From NCBI GenBank assembly GCA_027619975.1, contig JAQCGX010000005.1, positions 1 through 64,000 on the forward strand: a stretch of DNA of 64,000 nucleotides. The letters run 5' to 3'. The position numbers and the translations under genes were made by a program. Positions 1-9,212 of this stretch are shown in pieces. The notes under the pieces are model-generated. The model was not told where the DNA came from, did not search any database, and was given only the letters and a program-made list of their open reading frames with translations. This DNA comes from Nitrospinota bacterium (GTDB lineage: Bacteria > Nitrospinota > Nitrospinia > Nitrospinales > VA-1). Every line of letters begins with the position of its first letter. Within the stretch, counting starts at the first letter, position 1.

Positions 1-156
1 TGGCACGGGCTTTCCAGCCCGTGCGGACAGGCTGGAAAGGCGGAATTAAATTCCGCACTTCCGTATAACCTTTAAGGGCAGGTCGCCTGTCCCACTGAAA
101 CAAAGCCATCTCCTTAAGTTGACGACTAGGAGCGTTTAGTCAATTTAGAGATATCC
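1..156. repeat. MITE-like repeat family I, right part (copy A)
   Basis: The first 156 bases match the interior and right end of the elements at 14788-15009, 31886-32061 and 58285-58460. They share the internal palindrome GCACGGGCTTTCCAGCCCGTGC, the segment ending in AACAAAGCCATCTCCTTAAG, and a terminal AGAGATATCC. The left end lies outside the window, so target duplication cannot be tested. It is non-coding. Confidence 0.75.
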
Positions 157-261
157 TAAATTAATTTTAATCTCTACATAAAACGGATTGCGGTTTACGT
201 CAAATAATGGTGTGATAGAGTAGACTGTATTCTATTAAAAATTCTTAAGAAAAGGCAAGTT

Positions 262-789
262 ATGCGAATTTACACAAAGTGGTTGTGCTTGGTCCAGGTG
301 GCAGTATTTTTGTTCGCGGGTTTTGGTGGAAATTCCCAGGTGCTAGCAGACGGTGGTTCCGCCGCCAAAAAAGGGGACAAAGTCACTTTGGAATATACCG
401 GTACACTTGATGATGGAACGGTATTCGATAGTTCGGAAAAACATGAAACCCCTTTGGAGTTTGAAGTAGGCTCTGGACAAGTGATTCCCGGATTCGACCA
501 GGCCGTGACGGGCATGAAAAAAGGCGAGGAAAAGAAGTTCACTCTTCAGCCTTCCGAAGCCTATGGCGGCCGCAACCCTGAACTGACGCATGTCGTGCCA
601 CGAGACCAGCTTCCCAAGGATCATGAGCCGAAAACAGGAATGATGCTTGCTGTGGGTACACCGGATGGAAGACAGATTCCCGCCACCATCACTGAAGTGA
701 AGGACGGAAATGTCACGCTTGACATGAACCACCCCTTAGCCGGCAAAGCTCTCACCTTCAAAATCAAAGTGGTTGGTATTGCAAATTAA
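262..789 (+). CDS. Secreted FKBP-type peptidyl-prolyl cis-trans isomerase, SlyD-like
   Basis: This 175-residue protein should catalyse proline cis-trans isomerisation during folding outside the cytoplasm. A Sec signal peptide covers about residues 1-29, with a hydrophobic core and an ALAD-type cleavage region. The FKBP fold begins near residue 40 with VTLEYTGTLDDGTVFDSS and continues through VIPGFDQAVTGMKKGE. The segment after about residue 98 (the AYGGRNPEL region) resembles the insert-in-flap chaperone domain of SlyD, but the C-terminal metal-binding His/Cys tail of SlyD is absent. The ATG is preceded by AAGGCAAG. The gene stands alone and converges with the peptidase gene downstream. SlyD proteins are normally cytoplasmic, so the export signal is the notable feature. 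Confidence 0.85.
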   Translation: MRIYTKWLCLVQVAVFLFAGFGGNSQVLADGGSAAKKGDKVTLEYTGTLDDGTVFDSSEKHETPLEFEVGSGQVIPGFDQAVTGMKKGEEKKFTLQPSEAYGGRNPELTHVVPRDQLPKDHEPKTGMMLAVGTPDGRQIPATITEVKDGNVTLDMNHPLAGKALTFKIKVVGIAN

Positions 790-810
790 ATCCCACCAGT
801 GGGTTTTATT
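788..810 (+). terminator. Probable terminator after the FKBP gene
   Basis: A short dyad CCCACCAGTGGG directly follows the stop codon and is followed by TTTTATT. The stem is only four or five GC-rich pairs with flanking A/T pairs, so strength is moderate. Confidence 0.4.
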
Positions 811-907
811 CCCCCTGGCTGGCCGCGTCTTTAAAATAAAAATGCTTGTCGGAATCCCCTTCCGCTTGCGGCGCGGTCGTTCACTTTAGTCCCTGTTCAT
901 TCCGCGT

Positions 908-3133
908 TTAAAAATTGGGGTGAACAGGGGCATCGGTCTGGATGGGGGTGTAATTCACCAACGGCGGCTGAGGTGGCAGAGTGTAGTCCCCCGGATGAAA
1001 AACTTTCATCAAACCTGAAGGTTGAAACGGCCAGATGTTCTTGAGTTGGTTTTCAGGTTGCTTGCCTTTAAAAACCAGAGCCCCGTATTTTCCATAATGA
1101 GGCAGCTTACGGATCAATCCCGGAATGCTTTCGCCTGAACTGACGATCACCCAGGTGATGGAGCCCGCAATCTTACCGGGACTGCGAACGGTAAATACAA
1201 AACTGTGGTCCTCCCACGGAAACGATTCACCGGCAATGACTATCTTATCCTCAAAAAACTCCACACCATAATCTTCCAATTGCGGTTGCAGGTGTTTCGC
1301 GTATGCATTTTTCCGGCCAAAAATCCAGAGACCCCCTTTAGGGAGGGGAGTGGATTTTGCATCGTCCAGCAAATATCCCGATGATTTGTTGTCCTCAACA
1401 AGGGACAATGAAAACTGATGATAGCCCAAAAGGACATCTGGAAAATCTTCCTGGATCGGCAAAATCCGTGAGGGGAGGGGGTAGCCGTAGGTTTGCCCGA
1501 TGGAGGGAGGAACTTCCTCGTGATCCAGTTTTCGAAAAATTTCCGTGTAAGGGTCGATCAGTACCTTGCCAGGTTCATCAGGCAAATGAAAGGAGTGCGT
1601 GAGAGTTTTCTGCGTCATGTCCAATTGTTTGATTTGTGGCGCCAGGGACCCTTTTGTCCAAACAGCTACCGGCAGGGTGAGAGGAAACGCCGGGCCGGAC
1701 TGCTTTTGTTGAACTTCGATTTGCAGGCGATGTTGTCCGTCCTCGAAAGTATGTGTCGCGGATATCAGTTCCAACTCAGGCGCTTCTCTACGGTACGTCC
1801 AATGATCGAAAAAAAGTGACAGGTCTTTTCCCGAAGCGGATTCAAACGATTGTCTCAGATTCGACAATCCTGCATGTCGAAACTGGTTGTCGCGGTAGAA
1901 TTCGCGCAGGGCTTGTAGAAAAGCCGCATCGCCCACCTGCAATCGCACCATGTGGAGCATCATCAACATCTTGCCATAACCTATCGCCTGAGAGGCCATG
2001 CTGGTGCGCGATTTAAAGCTGATCAAGGGAAAATCATTGGCCTTGTTTACGTAACTCAAAAAATTCATCAATTGTTGCAATCGGTACTGGTTGCCTTGTC
2101 CCTGCAATTCTGTCAGTAAATGGTCGGACAGGTATGCGGTCAACCCCTCCGCCCAGTTGCCGCTATCGGGGTCTATGTAGACACTGTTTCCCCACCAGTT
2201 GTGCAAGATTTCATGGGGGTAGGAGGTGTTCAGTATAAACGGAAAACGAATGACCTGGGAGCCGAGCAAAGTGAAAGAAGCCATTCCGTAACCGGTTTGC
2301 ATTGCATTTTCAATCAAGGCAAATTTGGGATAGGGATAGGGGCCTATCAGCTTTGCATAGAAATCCAGATACTTTTTGGCGGCGGAAAAATAGGTTTCGG
2401 CCAGGTCGGGGTCCTCTTTTAAAAGATAAGCATAGAAGAGAATGCCGCCGTGTTGTCTCTCGTATTCTTTAAACCGATTGGCGATTAAAAAAATTTCTTC
2501 CATCGGGTCGGTGGTTTCCCAAACGACCTGATTGCCGTTTTTGGATTCCGATATTTTTCGTCCCTGGCTCACCACCTTCCACCCGTCGGGGTGGAGCACG
2601 GTGAGTTGAAAGGTCATGAGGTCCGGGGCCTCTTTTTGCCGCAGAGTTTGCGGATAAAAATAGCTGGCTCCGTTCAGGAATATTCCCTCCCCGGAGCTTT
2701 CAGTGTTTTCCGGGTTTTGTGGATCAAATATTCTGCCACCATACTGAAACTCAATTTTTAAATACTCGGGCCAGGGGTGATCGGTAATTTTTCGAATGGA
2801 TATTTTTGTGAGCGGTGGGTCTTCCTCGGCATTCCGGGCCGGTGTGGTTTCAATTATAAAATCCTTGTTATCGGGAATTTTGATTTCAGCCAGCCCGAAA
2901 TTGGCGTGCAGAAAAAGTTCCAGGACGAAATCATTTTCCTGCTTCAGATGGAGGATCAGGGTGTCCTTGATCTGAGCGGATTTTTGGACGGGGTCCAGAT
3001 TCACCATGACATTGTGATGGTGAGGAATGGGATTGGCGAAGGAACTCCCGGACAATGTGATGACCAGCCAAAAAGCGCCTAAAGCAAGTCGGCAAATGGG
3101 TTTCAAAAATTTTATTTTATCCAACGATTGCAT
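908..3133 (-). CDS. M1-family (gluzincin) metallopeptidase-like protein, secreted
   Basis: A 741-residue exported protein starting at the ATG at 3133 behind a G-rich Shine-Dalgarno; a TTG codon directly upstream is less likely. A hydrophobic signal segment spans about residues 12-33. The zinc motif HEILH lies near residues 307-311 and is followed by NWAEGLTAY, supplying the downstream glutamate ligand, the HExxH-x18-E pattern of the M1 family. The usual GAMEN substrate motif is replaced by GYGMA, so it may not act as a typical aminopeptidase. The C-terminal 200 residues resemble no domain I recognise. Its start overlaps the end of the upstream NusG-II gene by 17 bases, so the two are probably co-translated as part of the recG group. 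Confidence 0.8.
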   Translation of the reverse strand: MQSLDKIKFLKPICRLALGAFWLVITLSGSSFANPIPHHHNVMVNLDPVQKSAQIKDTLILHLKQENDFVLELFLHANFGLAEIKIPDNKDFIIETTPARNAEEDPPLTKISIRKITDHPWPEYLKIEFQYGGRIFDPQNPENTESSGEGIFLNGASYFYPQTLRQKEAPDLMTFQLTVLHPDGWKVVSQGRKISESKNGNQVVWETTDPMEEIFLIANRFKEYERQHGGILFYAYLLKEDPDLAETYFSAAKKYLDFYAKLIGPYPYPKFALIENAMQTGYGMASFTLLGSQVIRFPFILNTSYPHEILHNWWGNSVYIDPDSGNWAEGLTAYLSDHLLTELQGQGNQYRLQQLMNFLSYVNKANDFPLISFKSRTSMASQAIGYGKMLMMLHMVRLQVGDAAFLQALREFYRDNQFRHAGLSNLRQSFESASGKDLSLFFDHWTYRREAPELELISATHTFEDGQHRLQIEVQQKQSGPAFPLTLPVAVWTKGSLAPQIKQLDMTQKTLTHSFHLPDEPGKVLIDPYTEIFRKLDHEEVPPSIGQTYGYPLPSRILPIQEDFPDVLLGYHQFSLSLVEDNKSSGYLLDDAKSTPLPKGGLWIFGRKNAYAKHLQPQLEDYGVEFFEDKIVIAGESFPWEDHSFVFTVRSPGKIAGSITWVIVSSGESIPGLIRKLPHYGKYGALVFKGKQPENQLKNIWPFQPSGLMKVFHPGDYTLPPQPPLVNYTPIQTDAPVHPNF

Positions 3134-3482
3134 CAACCCCCCGTTGGCTTTTTCCGATCACGCGAACAACGACGCGGTTGGGAATGCAGGCGATCAACCG
3201 GTCGGCATATTGAATATCGCCCGACTTGATGCAGATTTTATTGGTGCAGGGGGAATGTCGAATGCGGGCTTTTCCCTTTTCAATCGCAACTTCCGTGATC
3301 CCCAGCCTGCCCTTGACCGGGATCACCCGGTCCTCTGAAAGGGGGTAGCGGGATATTTCCTTCTGATCGACTTCGATGGTCACCCAATCCCCTGTCGTAC
3401 CGATCCCCATTTTAAGAAAAAGGACAGCATTCAGGAAAATAAATGCCACGATCAAAATTTTATCGCCCAGGGTCGTTCGCAT
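3117..3482 (-). CDS. NusG domain II (NGN-II) containing membrane-anchored protein
   Basis: A 121-residue protein with one N-terminal membrane segment (about residues 10-26) and an exported small domain. The C-terminal part contains RHSPCTNKICIKSGDI and LIACIPNRVVVRV, the pattern of the NusG_II family, often found near electron-transport or thiamine-related genes in Firmicutes and deltaproteobacteria. Three cysteines are conserved, two in CTNKIC and one in ACIP. The ATG at 3482 has GGAG seven bases upstream; the GTG just before it is too close. It lies between recG and the M1-like peptidase, overlapping the latter. The molecular role of this family is not established. Confidence 0.75.
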   Translation of the reverse strand: MRTTLGDKILIVAFIFLNAVLFLKMGIGTTGDWVTIEVDQKEISRYPLSEDRVIPVKGRLGITEVAIEKGKARIRHSPCTNKICIKSGDIQYADRLIACIPNRVVVRVIGKSQRGVDAIVG

Positions 3483-3544
3483 CACGCGCTCCGATGACTC
3501 AATTTACGAGGGCATAAGATTATCATAACGAGAAAGCCAGCATA

Positions 3545-5689
3545 TCAGATGATGTTTAAAAGATTCAGCTTGTCGCCAAGATACTGATGCATTGTTTGCT
3601 TGAGGTTTTGATGCTCGGGGTTTTCCAGATGCGGGTCCCGGTCGATCAGGGCAAAAGCTTCTTTTCTCGCCGCTTCGAGAATTTTAATATCGCGGATCAG
3701 ATTTGCCACCCGCAGGATCGGTATGCCGGACTGGCGGGTTCCCATGAAATCTCCGGGGCCACGGATTTTGAGATCCTCCTCGGCGATCACGAACCCGTCA
3801 TTGGATTTTTGGATGGCGTCCAGACGCGCCCTGCCATTTTCGGAACTGGAAGGGTAGGCGATCAGCAGGCATTGCGAGGCGTGTTCGCCCCGGCCCACCC
3901 GTCCCCGGAGCTGGTGCAACTGAGAAAGGCCGAAGCGTTCCGCATGCTCGATGATCATCAACGTGGCGTTTGGAACATCGATTCCCACTTCAATGACCGT
4001 GGTGGCGACCAGAACGTGGATCTCGCCTTTTAGAAATTCGACCATGATCTGTTGACGTTCCTCCTTTTTCATTTTTCCGTGGATCAGGCGAATCGTCAGA
4101 TCGGGGAACTGTTCATTTTGCAGGGACTCCTGCACTTCCATCGCGGTTTTAAGGTCCAGGGTTTCAGATTCTTCAATGAGCGGGCAAACGACAAACGCCT
4201 GTCTGCCTTTATCGGCTTCCTGCCGTAAAACGGCATAAGCCTGACTCCGTTTGGACGCAAAAAAGAGCCGGGTGACGATGGGCTGTCTTCCGGGCGGGAA
4301 TTCATCCAGAAAAGAAACATCCATCTCGCCATACAGGGTGAGGGCCAGTGACCGGGGGATGGGGGTGGCGGTCATGACCAGGATATGCGGGTGTCCGCCT
4401 TTCTTGCCGATGGCCTCCCTTTGCAAAACCCCAAACCGGTGTTGTTCGTCGATGACTGCCAGGCCCAGTTTGTGGAATTCGATGGTTTTCTGGATCAGGG
4501 CGTGGGTGCCAATGACGATCTGTATTTTCCCTTCCTGGATCTGTTGCTGGATGATTTTTTTTTCCTTGGCGGGCAGGGCGCTGGTCACCAATTCGATGGA
4601 TATCCCCAATTGCTGGCAAAAGGGCTGGATATTCAGGAAATGTTGTTCGGCCAAAATTTCTGTCGGAACCATGAGCGCGGCCTGCGTATTGTTTTCTACC
4701 GCTGTGAGAAGGCAGATCAGAGCCACCACGGTTTTTCCGCTACCGACATCGCCCTGGATGAGGCGGTTCATGGGAGTGTCCTGTTCCAGATCATCCATGA
4801 TCTCCCCCAAAATTCTTTTCTGCGCCTGGGTGAGTTCGAATTTCAAAAGTTTCATGAATTTTCGGATCAGCGGCCCGCGTGTGGCGAACGCCTTTGATAT
4901 GCGAGCCGGTTTCCGCGCGACCTGTCTTTTATAGGCGAGTCCTATCTGGATGAGAAAAAATTCTTCAAAGATGAGCCGTTTTTGCGCCGGGGTGCGGAAA
5001 TTGTCGAGATCCTTGACCGAAAAATCATTGGCAGGCAAATGGACCTGTTGAATCGCCTGGGCTCTGGTGGGGAATTTGTGTCGACTGAGGATTTCCTCGG
5101 GGAGGATTTCTTTTAGTAGTCCGGCATAGTTCTCAGTTACCCGGTTCAGGATAGCCCGCAGGGGTTTTACCGGCAGCCCATCCGTTGAATGGTAGATGGG
5201 GTTAATTTTCCCAAGTTCCAGCGATTCTTTGTTTTCTATATCGGCGGGTTCCTTGCCAGCATTTTCCATATCCGGGTGAATGAGTTCCAGCCCCCCCTGA
5301 TAACGGCTCAACTCGGGTTTGCCGGACAGGATGACATGCGAGCCGACGGGGTATTTCCCCATCATGTAAGACTCGTTGCATCGAAACCATTTTACGGGGA
5401 TGGTTCCGGTTTCGTCTTTTATGAGCGCCTCAAAAATCTTTTTCCGGTGACCGATGCGCTGAACGCCCGCAGTCACGATTTCCCCGAGGAAAGTGACTCT
5501 CTCGCCGGGAATCAGTTCCGAAATTTTTTTGACCAGAGTCCTGTCCTCGTAGCGGAAGGGAAGAAAAAACAGGCAGTCCTCAATCGTTTTCAGGCCCAGT
5601 TTTTCCAGCAGTAGGGCTCGTTTTGGGCCGACCCCCTTAATGTACTGGAGCGGATCGTCGAGTGAATGTTTTTTTTGTGGAGGTGCCAT
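3545..5689 (-). CDS. recG: ATP-dependent DNA helicase RecG
   Basis: RecG remodels stalled replication forks and Holliday junctions. The order is an N-terminal helix-hairpin-helix (DPLQYIKGVGPKRALLLEK), an OB-fold wedge domain (around RVTFLGEIV), then two helicase lobes. Walker A reads GDVGSGKT, motif II is DEQH (typical of RecG), and motif VI is QLRGRVGRG. I place the start at the ATG at 5689 (MAPPQKKH), giving 714 residues, close to the family's usual length. The open frame extends 33 codons upstream, but that part is hydrophobic and unrelated to RecG. Genes for a NusG-II protein and an M1-like peptidase follow on the same strand after 62 bases. Confidence 0.95.
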   Translation of the reverse strand: MAPPQKKHSLDDPLQYIKGVGPKRALLLEKLGLKTIEDCLFFLPFRYEDRTLVKKISELIPGERVTFLGEIVTAGVQRIGHRKKIFEALIKDETGTIPVKWFRCNESYMMGKYPVGSHVILSGKPELSRYQGGLELIHPDMENAGKEPADIENKESLELGKINPIYHSTDGLPVKPLRAILNRVTENYAGLLKEILPEEILSRHKFPTRAQAIQQVHLPANDFSVKDLDNFRTPAQKRLIFEEFFLIQIGLAYKRQVARKPARISKAFATRGPLIRKFMKLLKFELTQAQKRILGEIMDDLEQDTPMNRLIQGDVGSGKTVVALICLLTAVENNTQAALMVPTEILAEQHFLNIQPFCQQLGISIELVTSALPAKEKKIIQQQIQEGKIQIVIGTHALIQKTIEFHKLGLAVIDEQHRFGVLQREAIGKKGGHPHILVMTATPIPRSLALTLYGEMDVSFLDEFPPGRQPIVTRLFFASKRSQAYAVLRQEADKGRQAFVVCPLIEESETLDLKTAMEVQESLQNEQFPDLTIRLIHGKMKKEERQQIMVEFLKGEIHVLVATTVIEVGIDVPNATLMIIEHAERFGLSQLHQLRGRVGRGEHASQCLLIAYPSSSENGRARLDAIQKSNDGFVIAEEDLKIRGPGDFMGTRQSGIPILRVANLIRDIKILEAARKEAFALIDRDPHLENPEHQNLKQTMHQYLGDKLNLLNII

Positions 5690-5798
5690 TGTTTGACAGA
5701 ACCGAAGTTTATATGGGATTTTGGCTGCAAATAAGCGAGAGAAAATGATTAAAAGCACCATCATAATCAGGTTAACCATGGAAGCCAAGGAAAGATTA

Positions 5799-5828
5799 TT
5801 GACAAGGGGATAGGGGGGGAAGTATTCT
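5799..5828 (+). promoter_or_regulatory. Candidate sigma-70 promoter for rel
   Basis: TTGACA at 5799-5804 is followed after 18 bases by TATTCT at 5823-5828 in the gap between divergent recG and rel. The -35 is perfect and the -10 matches at four of six positions. A second AT-rich hexamer GATAAT lies eight bases further on. This would leave a leader of about 100 bases before rel. Confidence 0.45.
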
Positions 5829-5935
5829 TGATAATGAGATAAACCGTCTATTTGCTAATATAGATTTCGGAAACATTTAATTTATAATCAGTTACGAAAA
5901 TTCAGACCTAAACCATAAATGTTGATGGCTCAGTT

Positions 5936-8167
5936 ATGTTAACTATTCAGGATCTTACAGATGCCGTATTGGAGTACCACGCCGATGCGGATGTGGATGT
6001 GATTCTGGATGCCTACCTGTATTCAGTGAAAGCTCATAGGGGGCAAAGCCGAAAATCCGGCGAAGCGTATATCTCGCATCCCATGCGAGTTGCTTTCAAC
6101 CTGACGCTTCTGAAAATGGATGAGCAGACTGTTGCTGCCGGTTTACTGCACGACACGATTGAAGACACCCTCGCCACTCCTGAAGAAATTCAAGTTTTGT
6201 TCGGTGATGAAATCTATCAGCTGGTTGATGGCGTGACCAAGATCAGCAAGATGGAATTTTCCAGCCGCGAGGAAAGTCAGGCGGAGAATTATCGCAAGAT
6301 GATCCTTGCTATGGCCCGGGACATCCGGGTTGTATTGATAAAACTGGCAGACCGGGCTCATAATCTTAAAACCTTAGGCTCTCTCTCTGAAGAGCGACAA
6401 CGCCGAATCGCCCGTGAAACACTGGATATTTATGCTCCGCTGGCCAATCGACTGGGAATCGGCTGGTTGAGAGCTGAACTTGAGAATGGCGCTTTTCGTT
6501 ATCTGCACCCGGAGGAATATAAGGCGATTCAAGAAAAGGTGGCCAAGGGACAGGAACAGCAAGACAATTATGTCGAAAATGTGTGCGACATCATTACGCG
6601 AGAGCTCAAAGAGGCAGAAGTTGCCGGAACGGTTGCCGGGCGGTCCAAGCATTACTACAGTATTTATAAAAAAATGGTGAGTCAGAATATCGCCTTTGAG
6701 GATGTTTATGATCTCATCGGAGTGCGTATTTTAACGGAGTCAGTTAAAGATTGTTATGCTGTTTTAGGCTTGATCCATTCCTTGTGGAAACCGATTCCAG
6801 GTCGGTTCAAGGATTATATCGCGATGCCCAAGCCGAATATGTACAAGTCTCTTCACACCACCGTCATCGGCCCCAAAGGCGAACGCGTGGAAGTCCAGAT
6901 CCGCACTCGTGAAATGCACAAAGTTTGTGAAGAAGGCATTGCCGCTCACTGGCAATATAAGGAGGAAGGGAAAGCCAGAAGTAAAGAAACTAACAACCAA
7001 CTGGTGTGGGTGCGTCACTTGCTCGAATATCAGAAAGAGCTTAAAAACCCCAAAGAATTTCTCAACGCTTTTAAAGTTAATCTGTTTCCAGATGAAGTGT
7101 ATGTTTTCACTCCCGAGGGGGATGTGATCGCCCTTCCCTATGGCGCGACCCCTGTCGATTTCGCCTATTCCGTTCATACGGATATCGGCACGCATTGCAC
7201 GACGGCGAAGGTGGACGGAAAAATTGTTCCCTTGAAATTCAAACTGCGAAACGGCAATCGGGTCGAAATATTAACTTCCAAACAGAAATACCCCAACCGC
7301 GACTGGTTGGCTTTTGTAAAGACATCCAAGGCCAGAAGCCGAATCTCAAATTATATTAACAGTCAGGAACGCGAGAAAAGCCTGCGCCTGGGTCAGGGGT
7401 TATTGGAAAAGGAAATCCGGGAATATGATCTGGCCCCTGATTTGGTCCTGAAGGGAAAGGCACTTGAGGAAGCGATTCATTCCTGTGGGTATAATAATTT
7501 AAATACGCTTTATATGGGGATTGGAGTCGGCAAGGTTTCTGTCCACTCCGTTATCGAGAAACTTTTACCGAAAGCGAAGCTGGAAGAAAAGCACCGGAAA
7601 GATGAATCAACCCATATTAAACTGAAGGAGAATAAGCCGCAAAGGACCCGTGAAAGCGCGATCAAAGTTAAATGCTTTAACGATGATATCCTTCTACGCG
7701 TAGGCAAATGCTGTAATCCTCTTCCTGGAGACCCCATTTGTGGATATATCACTCGCGGCCGGGGGGTAACGGTTCACCATATGGATTGCCCCGGTATCGG
7801 TCAATTGAGCGATGCCTCGGAGCGGTTGGTAGAGGTGGAATGGGATACCGGCCAGAAAACCATTTATTCTACAAAAATCCATATTGTCACCGAGGACAGG
7901 CCGGGACTTCTAGCCAGTATCAGCAGTGTGTTTGCCAAATGCGATATCAATATCATTCAGGCGAATGTTCAGCAGGGCGCCCATAAGAGGGCGTACTTCG
8001 ATCTCTCAATTGAGATCGAAGACCTTGCACAACTAAACCAGACTTTGGAGAAAGTTCGGAAAGTGGATGGTATCATTCACCTGGAAAGGGTCAAGGAGTA
8101 CAAAAAGAAGACAAAACCACTTCAAAGCCACGCTAAAAATACGGAAGGAGCCGGGAGCGCGGCGTAA
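5936..8167 (+). CDS. rel: Bifunctional (p)ppGpp synthetase/hydrolase, RelA/SpoT family
   Basis: This 743-residue enzyme makes and degrades the stringent-response alarmone. An HD hydrolase domain carries HDTIED (H72, D73, E76, D77), so hydrolase activity should be intact. The synthetase domain contains RFKDYIAMPKPNMYKSLH; the RxKD form (rather than ExDD of RelA) is typical of bifunctional Rel/SpoT enzymes. A TGS domain follows (VFTPEGDVIALPYGATPVDFAY region), then a zinc-finger-like segment (KCCNPLPGDP) and a C-terminal ACT domain (DRPGLLASISSVFAKCDINI). The ATG has only a weak upstream Shine-Dalgarno (GATGG). It appears to be the only long RelA/SpoT homologue in the window and is monocistronic, ending in a hairpin. 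Confidence 0.95.
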   Translation: MLTIQDLTDAVLEYHADADVDVILDAYLYSVKAHRGQSRKSGEAYISHPMRVAFNLTLLKMDEQTVAAGLLHDTIEDTLATPEEIQVLFGDEIYQLVDGVTKISKMEFSSREESQAENYRKMILAMARDIRVVLIKLADRAHNLKTLGSLSEERQRRIARETLDIYAPLANRLGIGWLRAELENGAFRYLHPEEYKAIQEKVAKGQEQQDNYVENVCDIITRELKEAEVAGTVAGRSKHYYSIYKKMVSQNIAFEDVYDLIGVRILTESVKDCYAVLGLIHSLWKPIPGRFKDYIAMPKPNMYKSLHTTVIGPKGERVEVQIRTREMHKVCEEGIAAHWQYKEEGKARSKETNNQLVWVRHLLEYQKELKNPKEFLNAFKVNLFPDEVYVFTPEGDVIALPYGATPVDFAYSVHTDIGTHCTTAKVDGKIVPLKFKLRNGNRVEILTSKQKYPNRDWLAFVKTSKARSRISNYINSQEREKSLRLGQGLLEKEIREYDLAPDLVLKGKALEEAIHSCGYNNLNTLYMGIGVGKVSVHSVIEKLLPKAKLEEKHRKDESTHIKLKENKPQRTRESAIKVKCFNDDILLRVGKCCNPLPGDPICGYITRGRGVTVHHMDCPGIGQLSDASERLVEVEWDTGQKTIYSTKIHIVTEDRPGLLASISSVFAKCDINIIQANVQQGAHKRAYFDLSIEIEDLAQLNQTLEKVRKVDGIIHLERVKEYKKKTKPLQSHAKNTEGAGSAA

Positions 8168-8174
8168 CCTGCAC

Positions 8175-8197
8175 GCCAGTTAAATTAACTGGCTTTT
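8175..8197 (+). terminator. Rho-independent terminator of rel
   Basis: GCCAGTTAAATTAACTGGC forms a seven-pair stem with an AT loop and is followed by TTTTG on the plus strand. It sits between the convergent rel and rpmB stop codons and overlaps the rpmB stop. Confidence 0.6.
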
Positions 8198-8376
8198 GCG
8201 ACTTTTCCTGCCTTCAAACAGCGAGTGCAAACCTTCATTGTTCGAATGGCGCCCAAATAAATAACACGCAGTTTTTTCAGATTAGGCTCCCAACGTCGCC
8301 GCGTCTTATTGTTGGCATGACTGACATTATTGCCAAACATCGGCCCTTTGTCGCAAACACCACATATCTTCGACAT
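8185..8376 (-). CDS. rpmB: 50S ribosomal protein L28
   Basis: A 63-residue large-subunit protein. The sequence opens [16 protein letters not shown] and contains the conserved [11 protein letters not shown] segment. Two CxxC pairs (CGVC and CTRC) make this the zinc-binding (C+) form. The start is the ATG at 8376 with AGGAG eight bases upstream; the TTG immediately before is ignored. It converges with rel and is divergent from the DUF1858 gene. No rpmG partner is adjacent. Confidence 0.95.
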   Translation of the reverse strand: MSKICGVCDKGPMFGNNVSHANNKTRRRWEPNLKKLRVIYLGAIRTMKVCTRCLKAGKVAKAS

Positions 8377-8462
8377 CAAATACTCCTCACAAAAAGCATT
8401 GTTTCAAGAAAATTTAGATGCTAACATACTCAATTATCCTGAGCAAGTAAATTAGGTGTCTT

Positions 8463-8693
8463 ATGGTTATAAAAAAAGATACTAAAATCAATGAAATAAT
8501 CAGTGCCTACCCTGAAGTGGTCAAGTTTTTTACGGACCTGAACATGAGTTGTGGTCAATGTTTTGCAGTGAATTTCGATACCATTGAAAACGGGGCTCTC
8601 ATGCACGGTATGGATGTGAGTAAATTTATCGATCAGCTCAATCAATACCTTGCCACTCTCCCAACTCCCACCGTTTCGCCCCTCCAGAAATGA
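8463..8693 (+). CDS. DUF1858 (ScdA/Hcp-associated redox disulfide) protein
   Basis: A 76-residue soluble protein. The segment MVIKKDTKINEIISAYPEVV followed by a CGQC motif matches the DUF1858 family ('hybrid cluster protein-associated redox disulfide domain'), also found as the N-terminal part of ScdA/RIC iron-sulfur repair proteins. The CxxC could serve as a redox switch or bind metal. AGGTG lies ahead of the start. The gene is divergent from rpmB across an 86-base gap and has no co-transcribed neighbour, so its partner is unknown. Confidence 0.75.
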   Translation: MVIKKDTKINEIISAYPEVVKFFTDLNMSCGQCFAVNFDTIENGALMHGMDVSKFIDQLNQYLATLPTPTVSPLQK

Positions 8694-8888
8694 TATATTG
8701 TAATTTCCTGGCAGTAACGCATCTAATGAGATTAGATTTGAAAACGTTTTGATTTTTCTGTGTAAATTTAAGGGAAAGTACGCGGGGACGAGTTCTAAGA
8801 GGCTCCAACAAGCAGTTTTTCGAAGGAAGTGCAACCAACTCATTGAGAGGAGGGTGCAGAGGGGCTGGAAATCAGGGGTGCTCTATCC

Positions 8889-9212
8889 TTACGACCCCAG
8901 GGAGATGGATTCGGTGATGATGTCTGTCAGTAGTTTTTCCGCCACTTTGTGGCTGTCTACCTGGAACCGACCTTCTTCGATTTCTTGTTTGATACGGGCG
9001 ACTTTCTCCGATTGAGTTATGCTGGGCCCTTCTTTAACAGAAGAGATGGCATTTTGAATGGCAACCGCTTCTGCAGAAAAGGCGGTTTTGTCCGCTCTCT
9101 GAGCCGAGCTGGAAGTTGAAGAGGTGCCACTACCCCCTTTAGTTACCGGGGCTTTGTTGGCCACTTTGATATTATTTTGAATGGCTTTGTTCTTTATTTC
9201 AGGAATTTCCAT
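8889..9212 (-). CDS. flgM: Anti-sigma-28 factor FlgM
   Basis: FlgM holds the flagellar sigma factor FliA inactive until the hook is complete and FlgM is exported. The 107-residue protein has a low-complexity, Ser/Thr/Lys-rich first half, expected to be disordered. The conserved C-terminal sigma-binding part reads KVARIKQEIEEGRFQVD and HKVAEKLLTDII. GAGGA lies nine bases ahead of the ATG. It is separated here from other flagellar genes (flgN, flgK), and no flagellar gene is adjacent. It still indicates that the organism makes a flagellum. Confidence 0.88.
   Translation of the reverse strand: MEIPEIKNKAIQNNIKVANKAPVTKGGSGTSSTSSSAQRADKTAFSAEAVAIQNAISSVKEGPSITQSEKVARIKQEIEEGRFQVDSHKVAEKLLTDIITESISLGS

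Noticed and set aside
5690-5788. N-terminal extension of RecG with a hydrophobic segment
   Set aside because: It is unrelated to RecG and would place a membrane segment on a DNA helicase; the ATG at 5689 gives the family's usual start.
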